Under the pieces are notes generated by a model. That model saw nothing but the letters and a program-made list of their open reading frames with translations. It was not told the DNA's origin and searched no databases. The position numbers were made by a program, and so were the translations under genes. 64,000 nucleotides of DNA from NCBI GenBank assembly GCA_902805545.1, contig CADCTD010000093.1:1-64000 (forward strand), given 5' to 3'. Each line of letters starts with the position of its first letter. Position 1 is the first letter of the stretch. This document shows positions 57,587 to 64,000 of this stretch, in pieces. The DNA is from an uncultured Craurococcus sp. Its GTDB lineage: Bacteria; Pseudomonadota; Alphaproteobacteria; Acetobacterales; Acetobacteraceae.

Positions 57587-59127
57587 CACACGGCCTCCGC
57601 CGTGGCCATGTGCCGCTCCGGCTGCTGCCCGGTGGCGAGGCGGAGGATGTTCGGCTCGTCCACCTCGGCCCGCTCCAGCATGCCGGCGATCCGGCCCTCG
57701 TGCATCACCGCGACCCGGTCGCTCACGCCGATGACCTCCTCCATGTCGCTGCTGATCATCAGCACGGCGACGCCGCGGTCGGCGAGGCCGCGCATCAGCG
57801 CGTAGATCTCGCCCTTGGCCCCGACATCGACGCCGCGCGTCGGCTCGTCGAAGATCAGGGCGCGCGGCCGCATCGCCAGCCACTTGCCGAGCACCACCTT
57901 CTGCTGGTTGCCGCCCGAGAGCGTCCCCGCATTCACCGCGACGCCCGGCGCCCGGATGCGCAGCGACTGCCGCTGCGCCTCCGCCGCCTTGGCCTCCGAC
58001 GCGCCCCGCACCAGCCCCGCCCGCGCATGTCCCGGGAGGTCCGGCAGCGAGACATTCTCGGCGATCGACATGTCGAGCACGAGGCCGGAGCGCTTGCGGT
58101 CCTCCGGCACGAGGTAGATGCCGCGTGCGATCGCCTCGCGCGGGTTGCGGATGCGCAACTCCTCCCCGCCGAGGCTGATGCGACCGGCCAGCGCCGGCTC
58201 GACGCCGAAAAGGGCCCGCGCCAGCGAGGTCCGCCCCGCCCCGACCAGCCCGGCAAGGCCGAGGATCTCCCCCGGCCGCAGCGCGAGGTCGATGCTGCGG
58301 TCCGGGAAGGCTTCCGTCACCAGCCCCTCGATGCTGAGGCCGCCCGCCTCGCGTGGCGCCGTGGCCGGCGGGGTGTAGAGCGACTTCAGGTCCCGCCCGA
58401 TCATCAGCCGCGTCATCGTCGCATGGTTGATCTCGCCGCGCGCCAGATGGCCGACGACCCGCCCGTCGCGCAGGCAGGTGACGCGGTCGGCGCAGGTGGT
58501 GATCTCGCCCAGCCGGTGGCTGATATAGATGATGCCCGTCCCCGCCGCCCTCAGCGCCGCGATGGCCGCCAGCAGCCGGTCCGTCTCCGACAGCGTCAGG
58601 CTGCTGGTCGGCTCGTCGAGGATGATGATGCGCGCCCGCATCGACAGCGCCCGGGCGATCTCCACCATCTGCCGCTGCGCGATGGAGAGGGTGGCGACCG
58701 GCGCCTCCGGTCCGAAATCCGCGCCGAGCCGCGCCAGCAGCGGTGCCACCTGCGCCCGCGCCGCGCGCCGGTCCACCAGCCGCAGCGGTCCGCCCCAAAG
58801 CCTGTTGCCAATAACCGGCTCCCGCCCCATCAGCACATTGGCCGCGACGTCGAGATTGTCGAAGACCGAGAGTTCCTGATGCACGAAGGCGACGCCCTGC
58901 GCCCCCGCCTCGGCCACGGTGAGCGCGGGGAAATCCCGGCCGTGCAGCCGGATGCGCCCGGCATCCGGCCGCACCACGCCGCCGAGCACCTTCATCAGCG
59001 TGCTCTTGCCCGCCCCGTTCTCGCCGACGAGGCCAAGCACCTCGCCGGCCGTCAGATTCAGGGAGACATCGTCGAGCGCGCGGACGCCGGGATAGGACTT
59101 GCCGATCCCGTCCAGTTCCAGCAGCAC
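57586..59127 (-). CDS. Ribose-type ABC transporter ATP-binding protein (two NBDs)
   Basis: 513 aa from a GTG at 59127, 1 nt after the binding-protein stop. An alternative ATG at 59178 lies 51 bp inside that gene. Two ATPase cassettes as in RbsA/MglA. First: Walker A GLVGENGAGKSTLMKVL, signature LSIAQRQMVEIARAL, Walker B RIIILDEPTSSL. Second (from about 285): a degenerate P-loop GLAGLVGAGRTSLARAL with Gly-Arg in place of Gly-Lys, signature LSGGNQQKVVLGKWL and Walker B ALIFDEPTRGVD. It powers uptake. The Lys-to-Arg P-loop change is normal in the second domain of this family. Confidence 0.93.
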   Translation of the reverse strand: MLLELDGIGKSYPGVRALDDVSLNLTAGEVLGLVGENGAGKSTLMKVLGGVVRPDAGRIRLHGRDFPALTVAEAGAQGVAFVHQELSVFDNLDVAANVLMGREPVIGNRLWGGPLRLVDRRAARAQVAPLLARLGADFGPEAPVATLSIAQRQMVEIARALSMRARIIILDEPTSSLTLSETDRLLAAIAALRAAGTGIIYISHRLGEITTCADRVTCLRDGRVVGHLARGEINHATMTRLMIGRDLKSLYTPPATAPREAGGLSIEGLVTEAFPDRSIDLALRPGEILGLAGLVGAGRTSLARALFGVEPALAGRISLGGEELRIRNPREAIARGIYLVPEDRKRSGLVLDMSIAENVSLPDLPGHARAGLVRGASEAKAAEAQRQSLRIRAPGVAVNAGTLSGGNQQKVVLGKWLAMRPRALIFDEPTRGVDVGAKGEIYALMRGLADRGVAVLMISSDMEEVIGVSDRVAVMHEGRIAGMLERAEVDEPNILRLATGQQPERHMATAEAV

Positions 59128-59128
59128 G

Positions 59129-60100
59129 CTAGCTGCCCCGCAGCAGGCCCCGCATGTAGGACTGGAACTCGCCGACATTGGTCCGGTCGATGACCTTGGT
59201 CTCGACGATGTCCTGCTTGCTCGCCGGGATCCAGCCGCGGTCGCCGTTGACGACGCGGATCAGCCCCTTCATCGAGCGGTAGCCGAACTCGTAGGGCTGC
59301 TGCACCACGGTCGAGTGGATGGTGCCGTCGGCGACGCCGCGCAAGGTCAGCGCATCCTCGTCGAAGCCGACGATCTTCACCTTGCCCTGCCGCCCCGCCT
59401 CGCGCACCGCCTGGTAGATCTGCGGCGTGTTGTAGGCCCAGAGCCCGACCATCATGCCGAGATTGCTCTCGCGCGACAGCGCATCCTCGGCGTTGCGGCG
59501 GGCGCGGGCGAAGTCGCTCTCGTCGGTGCGGACATCGATGATCTCGATCTTGCCGCCCTGCAGCGATTCGCGGATGCCCTGCACCCGCTCGCGGGCATTG
59601 TCGGCATCCATGGTGCCGACGAAGAGCATGGCGCGGCCGCCCTCGGGCATCGCCTTCTTCATCTGCTCGCCCGCGGCGCGGCCGGCGGCGACATTGTCCG
59701 TGCCGATATAGAGCATGCGCTTGCTCGCCGGCGCGTCGCTGTCCGTGGTGAAGAGCACGGATTGCTCGGCGACGCGGTTCAGCACGTCGGTCTGGCTCGC
59801 CGGGTTGATGGCGGAGATGGCGACGCCCGAGACCTTGCGGGCCAGCAGCTCGTCCAGGATGCGGCGCTGCTCGGCGGCGCTCGCCTGGCCCGGGATGATC
59901 ATCTCCATCTCGAACTCGGGATGCTCGCGGTTCGCCTTCTCGATGCCGCGCCGCGCGATGGTCCAGAAATCGGCCGAGACATTGACGACGAAGGCGAGGC
60001 TCCGCTTCGCCTGGGCCCGGACCACCGGGGCCGCCAAGGGACCAGCCAACCCGAAGGCCAGGCTGCCGCCGGCCAGAATATGGAAATCGCGCCGCTTCAT
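59129..60100 (-). CDS. Sugar-binding periplasmic protein (RbsB family)
   Basis: 323 aa. A Tat-like signal (KRRDFHILAGGSLAFGLAG) ends about residue 30. The mature protein is a two-domain periplasmic-binding fold: LAFVVNVSADFWTIARRGIEKANREHP, SGVAISAINPASQTDVLNRVAE, VLFTTDSDAPASKRMLYIGTDN, VRTDESDFARARRNAEDAL and KIVGFDEDALTLRGVADG. It carries a pentose, inositol or similar ligand to the downstream ABC transporter. The leader can fold over the ribosome-binding site (60107-60172). The ligand is not predictable from motifs. Confidence 0.93.
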   Translation of the reverse strand: MKRRDFHILAGGSLAFGLAGPLAAPVVRAQAKRSLAFVVNVSADFWTIARRGIEKANREHPEFEMEMIIPGQASAAEQRRILDELLARKVSGVAISAINPASQTDVLNRVAEQSVLFTTDSDAPASKRMLYIGTDNVAAGRAAGEQMKKAMPEGGRAMLFVGTMDADNARERVQGIRESLQGGKIEIIDVRTDESDFARARRNAEDALSRESNLGMMVGLWAYNTPQIYQAVREAGRQGKVKIVGFDEDALTLRGVADGTIHSTVVQQPYEFGYRSMKGLIRVVNGDRGWIPASKQDIVETKVIDRTNVGEFQSYMRGLLRGS

Positions 60101-60106
60101 GCCTCA

Positions 60107-60172
60107 CTCCCCTGATCGTCCCGGCGCTTCCGCACCGTGCGCCCCGTTGGCCGGGGCTCTCGATCAGGGGAG
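60107..60172 (-). promoter_or_regulatory. Leader hairpin sequestering the rbsB-like ribosome-binding site
   Basis: In the mRNA (minus strand) CTCCCCTGATCG (60172-60161) pairs perfectly over 12 bp with CGATCAGGGGAG (60118-60107), which ends 6 nt before the ATG and contains the Shine-Dalgarno AGGGGAG. The 42-nt loop holds a second stem, CCCGGC/GCCGGG. A further inverted repeat (GAATA/TATTC, 60196-60211) lies upstream, where the promoter is likely. This is a candidate translational switch, or a double-operator loop if read as DNA. Confidence 0.6.
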
Positions 60173-60224
60173 GGTAGGGGGGATGCGGCGCGATTGAATA
60201 CTCACATATTCGCTCGCGCGCCCG

Positions 60225-61487
60225 TCAACGCAGGCTGGCGGCGATCTCCTCGACCCCGGGCACCTTGCCCGCCGGGCCGAGCAGGGCCAGCGTCGGCGTG
60301 CCGCGGAAAGCCTGCCGCGCCGCCTCCTGCACCTGCTCGATGGTGACCGCGGCGATCTTCGCCTTGGTTTCCTCGACTGGAATGATGCGGCCATGCACCT
60401 GGATCTGCCGCGCCAGCTGCTCGGTCCGGCTACCGGTGCTCTCGAGGCTCATCAGCAGGCTGGCGCGGAGCTGCGCCTTGGCGCGGTCCAGCTCGTCCTG
60501 CGTCACCCCGGTCTGCACCTTGCGCAGCTCCTCGAGCGTCACCGGCACCAGCTCCTCCGCCTCCGCCTCGCCGGTGCCCGCATAGACGGCGAATAGGCCG
60601 CTGTCGTCGAAGGGATGGGCAAAGGAGTATATCGAGTAGACGAGGCCGCGCTTCTCGCGGATCTCCTGAAACAACCGCGAGGACATCCCGCCCCCGAGCA
60701 GCGTGCTCAGCAGCATGCTCGGATAGTGCAGCGGATCCTTGTAGCCGCAGGAGGGGAAGCCGAGCACGATATGCACCTGGTCGAGGTCGCGCTCCTCGCG
60801 GAACTCGCCGCCCATGTAGCGCGCCGCCTCGGGCGGCGGAGGCGCCACCTGCGGCAGGTCGCGGAAGTGCCTCTCCACCAGCTCCAGCAGCCGGTCGTGG
60901 TCGAGCGCGCCGGCGGCGGCGACCACCATGCGCTCCGGCCCGTAATGGTGCCCCATGTAGCCGGTCAGCGCCTCGCGCTTCATGCGCTTGATGACGTCCT
61001 CGGTGCCGAGGGTCGGGCGGCCCATCGGCTGGCCGGGATAGGCCGTCGCCTGGAAATGGTCGAAGACGATGTCGTCCGGCGTGTCGTTCGCCTGGCCGAT
61101 CTCCTGCAGGATGACGCCGCGCTCGCGCTCCAGCTCGTCCGGGATGAAAGTGGAATGCGTCAGGATGTCGCCGATGATATCGGCGGCGAGCGGCAGGTCC
61201 TCCTTCAGTACTTTGCAGTAGTAGGCGGTCTGCTCGCGGGCGGTGTAGGCGTTCAGGTGGCCGCCGACATTCTCCATCTCGCGGGCGATGGCGGCCGCGT
61301 CGCGCGTCGCGGTGCCCTTGAAGGCCATGTGCTCGAGGAAGTGGGAGACGCCGTTCTCCGCCTCGCTCTCATGGCGGGTGCCGGCGGAGACATAGGCGCC
61401 GAAGGATACTGTCTCGACCCGCGGCATGGCCTCGGAGACGATGGTGAGGCCATTGGCGAGGCGGGTGACGCGGACGGCTTCGGACAT
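60225..61487 (-). CDS. M16-family zinc metallopeptidase (processing-peptidase-like)
   Basis: 420 aa. The inverted zinc motif HFLEHMAFKGT (HxxEH) is near residue 48, with the downstream Glu in ERERGVILQEIGQANDTPDD. LANGLTIVSEAMP at the start and GGGMSSRLFQEIREKRGLVYSIYSF near residue 265 match the bacterial one-chain M16B/YmxG type. There is no signal peptide. The gene lies between threonine synthase and the sugar transporter, a neighbour order (thrC-M16) found in many alphaproteobacteria. The natural substrate is unknown. Confidence 0.94.
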   Translation of the reverse strand: MSEAVRVTRLANGLTIVSEAMPRVETVSFGAYVSAGTRHESEAENGVSHFLEHMAFKGTATRDAAAIAREMENVGGHLNAYTAREQTAYYCKVLKEDLPLAADIIGDILTHSTFIPDELERERGVILQEIGQANDTPDDIVFDHFQATAYPGQPMGRPTLGTEDVIKRMKREALTGYMGHHYGPERMVVAAAGALDHDRLLELVERHFRDLPQVAPPPPEAARYMGGEFREERDLDQVHIVLGFPSCGYKDPLHYPSMLLSTLLGGGMSSRLFQEIREKRGLVYSIYSFAHPFDDSGLFAVYAGTGEAEAEELVPVTLEELRKVQTGVTQDELDRAKAQLRASLLMSLESTGSRTEQLARQIQVHGRIIPVEETKAKIAAVTIEQVQEAARQAFRGTPTLALLGPAGKVPGVEEIAASLR

Positions 61488-61560
61488 GAGGGACCTTGTG
61501 GCAGGGGATGCTGGCATTGGGGACGATATGGGGCCGGGGAGGGGCGGGCGCGAGTGGCGG

Positions 61561-62961
61561 CTAGTTCCGCCGCGCATGGCTGCGCACCAGCGCCTCGACG
61601 GCGGCGAGGTCCGGCTCCGCCACCGCATAACGCTCCTCCCGCTCGTAGAGGTCGGCCAGCCGCGGCGGCAGCGGCGGGCGGAGGCCGATCGCCGCCTCCG
61701 CCGCATCGGGAAATTTCGCCGGATGCGCCGTCGCCGCAACGATGACCGGGATCGACGGCTCCTTCGGCGCCAGCGCCCGCGCCGCCGCGGTGCCGATCGC
61801 CGTATGCGGATCGGCGAGATACCCGGCACTCCGCCAGAGATGCCGGATTTCGCCGAGCGTCCCCGCATCGTCGAGGGTGAAGCCGTGGAACAGCCCCGTC
61901 GCCTCGCGCCAGGCGGCATCCGGCACCGGCATCCGCCCCTCGCTGCGGAAGCGCCCCATCACCGACGCCGTCGCCGCGCCGTCGCGGCCCAGCAGCTCGA
62001 AGAGCAGCCGCTCGAAATTGGAGCTCACCTGGATGTCCATGCTGGGCGACAGGCTCGGCTCCACCGCGCGGATGGACATGTCGTTCGAGGCCAGGAAGCG
62101 GGCCAGGATGTTGTTGCGGTTGGCGCCGATGATCAGCCGCTCCACCGGCAGCCCCATCCGCCGCACCGCCCAGGCCGCGAGCACATTGCCGAAATTCCCC
62201 GTCGGCACCGAGAAGGCGACGGGCCGATCCGGCGCCCCGAGCGCCAGCGCCGCATGGGCGTAATAGGGGATCTGCGCCGCGACCCGCGCCCAGTTGATCG
62301 AATTGACCGCCGCCAGCCGCATCTCCTGGCGGAAGGGCGCGTCGTTGAACATCGCCTTCACCAGGTCCTGGCAGTCGTCGAAGCTGCCCCGGACGGCGAG
62401 GTTGGCGACGTTCGGCGACAGCACCGTCGTCATCTGCCGTCGCTGCACCTCCGAGGTCCGCCCCTCCGGGTGCAGCATGACGAGGTCGATGGCATGGCGA
62501 TCCCGGCAGGCCTCGATCGCCGCCGAGCCGGTATCGCCCGAGGTGGCGCCGACGATGGTGATCCGCTCCCCCCGCCGCGCCAGCGCATGGTCGAAGAGCC
62601 GCCCGAGCAGCTGCATCGCCATGTCCTTGAAGGCGAGCGTCGGCCCATGGAACAGCTCCAGCGCGAAGCTGCGCGCATCGAGCTGGACCAGCGGCGCGAT
62701 GGCCGGGTGGCCGAAGCCGGCATAGGCCTCCCCGGTCATCCCCCGCAGCGTCTCGAAGGAGAGCGACTCCCCGGCGAAAGGGTGGATCAGCCGCGCCGCC
62801 AGCTCGGCATAGGGCAGGCCACGCAGTCCCCGCCACTCGGCGGCCGAGAGGCTCGGCCAGGATTCGGGCAGGAACAGCCCGCCATCCTCGGCGAGGCCCG
62901 CCAGCAGGACGCCTTCGAAATTGCGGGGCGCGGCCTTGCCGCGGGTGCTGAGATATCGCAT
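61561..62961 (-). CDS. thrC: Threonine synthase
   Basis: 466 aa, the long class of threonine synthase. RYLSTRGKAAPRNFEGVLLAGLAEDGGLFLPE at the start. The PLP lysine lies in FHGPTLAFKDMAMQLLG, and the phosphate-binding loop is TSGDTGSAAIEA. SVPTGNFGNVLAAWAV and SSNFERLLFELLGRDG also match. It converts O-phosphohomoserine to threonine. The gene stops 73 bp before the M16 peptidase, with which it is probably co-transcribed. Confidence 0.96.
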   Translation of the reverse strand: MRYLSTRGKAAPRNFEGVLLAGLAEDGGLFLPESWPSLSAAEWRGLRGLPYAELAARLIHPFAGESLSFETLRGMTGEAYAGFGHPAIAPLVQLDARSFALELFHGPTLAFKDMAMQLLGRLFDHALARRGERITIVGATSGDTGSAAIEACRDRHAIDLVMLHPEGRTSEVQRRQMTTVLSPNVANLAVRGSFDDCQDLVKAMFNDAPFRQEMRLAAVNSINWARVAAQIPYYAHAALALGAPDRPVAFSVPTGNFGNVLAAWAVRRMGLPVERLIIGANRNNILARFLASNDMSIRAVEPSLSPSMDIQVSSNFERLLFELLGRDGAATASVMGRFRSEGRMPVPDAAWREATGLFHGFTLDDAGTLGEIRHLWRSAGYLADPHTAIGTAAARALAPKEPSIPVIVAATAHPAKFPDAAEAAIGLRPPLPPRLADLYEREERYAVAEPDLAAVEALVRSHARRN

Positions 62962-63274
62962 CGCGGCCCAATCTAGCCCTTCCCGGCCTCCGGCGGGAGG
63001 GGCGGGCCGAAGACGAGGTCGCGCCAGGCGAGGAATATCGCTTCCGGATCGATCCTCGCCTCGGTGGTGAAGAGACCGTTCCACGGCGTCGCCAGCGCCA
63101 CCGGCCCGGAGTTGTGGGAAGTGCGGCCGCTGGATGCGAAGGGCTGCCAGCGCGTGGTGGCGGATGTCGCCGCCGCCTGCGGGCCTGTGGTGAAGGCGGC
63201 GGAGCTCACGCCCGGGTAGTCGTTGATCGTAGTGCGTCACCTAACTACATCCTCGCCGTACCGGAGCATCCGCC
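62962..63274. other. Intergenic region between thrC and the toxin-antitoxin pair
   Basis: About 310 bp. A minus-strand frame at 62973-63209 (78 codons) shows no family I recognise and has no ribosome-binding site. It could be a gene remnant. GTAGT (63229-63233) and ACTAC (63244-63248) form an inverted repeat about 30 bp before the antitoxin start, a candidate operator for it. The antitoxin ribosome-binding site is GGAG near 63262. Confidence 0.5.
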
Positions 63275-63523
63275 ATGGGCGTCCCCGTCTCGATCCGCCT
63301 CGACGAGGCCGTCCAGTCCGCCCTGGAATCGGTCGCCCGCGAGCGCGGCATCGGCCTCTCGACCTATCTCCGCGACCTCGCTACCGCCGAGGCCCGGCGC
63401 GTGCGGAACGAGCGCATCCGGGCGGAGACGCAGCGGGTCGCGGCCTATATCGCCAGCTCGGCCGAGGCTCAGGCCTTCTGCGAGGCCTGCAGCGCTCCCG
63501 CCACCATCCCCGACGGCCTGTGA
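63275..63523 (+). CDS. Ribbon-helix-helix antitoxin-like protein
   Basis: 82 aa. The start VPVSIRLDEAVQSALESVARERGIGLSTYLRDLATAEARRVR is a ribbon-helix-helix DNA-binding domain. The C-terminal helical part (ERIRAETQRVAAYIAS) is a probable toxin-binding tail. It overlaps the MazF-like gene by 4 nt (GTGA), the usual antitoxin-first layout. It should bind its own promoter and neutralise the toxin. Confidence 0.82.
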   Translation: MGVPVSIRLDEAVQSALESVARERGIGLSTYLRDLATAEARRVRNERIRAETQRVAAYIASSAEAQAFCEACSAPATIPDGL

Positions 63524-63861
63524 CGCTCCGCCTGCGGGCCGGCCAGATCGTCCTCGCCGATTGGCGCGACGGCCTGCCGAAGGGACCCAACAAGCCTCGC
63601 CCCGCCGTGGTCGTCGAGGACGAGACGCTTTTCCCCACCTATCCGACCGCCATCCTCGTCCCGCTGACCGAGGACGCGGAATTCGCCCCGTCCGGCCTCG
63701 CCGTGCCGATCGCGCCGACGTCGGACAATGGCTGCGCCAAGCCCTGCTTCGCCTTGCCGCATCATGTGACCGCGACGTCGAAGGCGCATCCGCGCCTGAC
63801 CGAGTCCCGGATCACCGCCGGTCAGATCGCCGAGATCCGCGAGCGCATCGGCCTCGCATGA
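63520..63861 (+). CDS. MazF/PemK-family toxin
   Basis: 113 aa from a GTG start overlapping the antitoxin stop. The family opening LRAGQIVLADWRDGLPKGPNKPRPAVVVEDE includes the conserved loop ending in RPAVVV. LVPLTEDAEF and VTATSKAHPRLTESRITAGQIAEIRERI match the MazF/PemK fold, which cleaves mRNA. The stop overlaps the methyltransferase start (ATGA). Confidence 0.85.
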   Translation: MTLRLRAGQIVLADWRDGLPKGPNKPRPAVVVEDETLFPTYPTAILVPLTEDAEFAPSGLAVPIAPTSDNGCAKPCFALPHHVTATSKAHPRLTESRITAGQIAEIRERIGLA

Positions 63862-64000
63862 CCGACCCCCGCCGCCACGCCCCGGCGACGCTCCGCAACC
63901 GCGAGCCCCTCCTCGCCACCCTCCGCCGCCACCTGCCCGCCGCCGGCCTGGTGCTGGAGATCGCCAGCGGCACCGGCGAGCACGCCGCCTTCCTCGCCGC
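63858..64000 (+). CDS. DUF938 SAM-dependent methyltransferase-like protein (5' part only)
   Basis: Starts MTDPRRHAPATLRNREPLLATLRRHLP and reaches a methyltransferase motif I, VLEIASGTGEHAAFLA, before the window ends, 47 codons in. RNREPLL and EIASGTGEHA are hallmarks of the DUF938 family, whose substrate is unknown. ATG at 63858 overlaps the MazF stop by 4 nt, so it is translationally coupled to the toxin-antitoxin pair. Confidence 0.8.
   Translation, partial: MTDPRRHAPATLRNREPLLATLRRHLPAAGLVLEIASGTGEHAAFLA

Overview
The window is one stretch of a very GC-rich (about 70%) alphaproteobacterial chromosome. Codon use, dense packing with ATGA/TGATG-type overlaps, an fts/mra block, Bug-type binding proteins, a bacteriophytochrome, HWE-family kinases and a molybdenum formate dehydrogenase fit a member of the Acetobacteraceae/Rhodospirillales (Roseomonas-like). 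That placement is an inference: no rRNA or taxon-defining gene is present. I see no insertion sequence, prophage, integrase or CRISPR array. The only obviously mobile-type cassette is a small toxin-antitoxin pair near the right end.

Left part (1-5390): the start of the division/cell-wall cluster on the minus strand (mraZ, rsmH, an ftsL-like gene cut by the window edge). It is preceded by a long leader with a four-copy 10-bp MraZ box, then RNase P RNA, an AmpD/AmiD-type amidase and a TerB-J-domain protein. A MarR regulator is divergent from a fused HyuA-HyuB hydantoinase/5-oxoprolinase, which is translationally coupled to a large AsmA-like protein. Region 12-20 kb: an M20 peptidase, an EF-hand/His-rich exported protein coupled to a cytosine-deaminase-like amidohydrolase, two poorly known membrane proteins, a hybrid histidine kinase and tRNA-Val(CAC).

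Region 20-32 kb: two periplasmic binding proteins of different transporter families without permeases, a GST, a class C flavin monooxygenase, a DUF3108-type protein, phosphoglycolate phosphatase, glmU-glmS (UDP-GlcNAc supply), and a bacteriophytochrome with biliverdin cysteine, PHY tongue motif, HWE kinase and receiver domain. Region 32-42 kb: succinate-semialdehyde dehydrogenase, a Sel1-repeat protein and glutathione reductase divergent across a Fur-like palindrome, class II DAHP synthase followed 2 nt later by a nicotinate phosphoribosyltransferase-like gene, 3-hydroxyisobutyrate dehydrogenase and a PAS-HWE kinase.

Region 42-50 kb: a formate dehydrogenase operon (Tat-target peptide, alpha, beta, gamma), a small exported protein, an HD-type hydrolase, a short-chain dehydrogenase carrying an apparent export signal, a lipoprotein and a zinc-ribbon protein. 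Region 50-55 kb: a complete six-gene operon in the order acpXL-fabZXL-fabF2XL-fabF1XL-adhXL-lpxXL. It matches the rhizobial cluster that makes and attaches a very-long-chain hydroxy fatty acid to lipid A. It is the most notable system here, and one gene carries a five-copy pentanucleotide repeat that could slip out of frame.

Region 55-64 kb: an acyl-CoA dehydrogenase, a ribose-type ABC transporter whose binding-protein mRNA has a 12-bp hairpin covering its ribosome-binding site, an M16 peptidase, threonine synthase, an RHH/MazF toxin-antitoxin pair and the start of a DUF938 methyltransferase.
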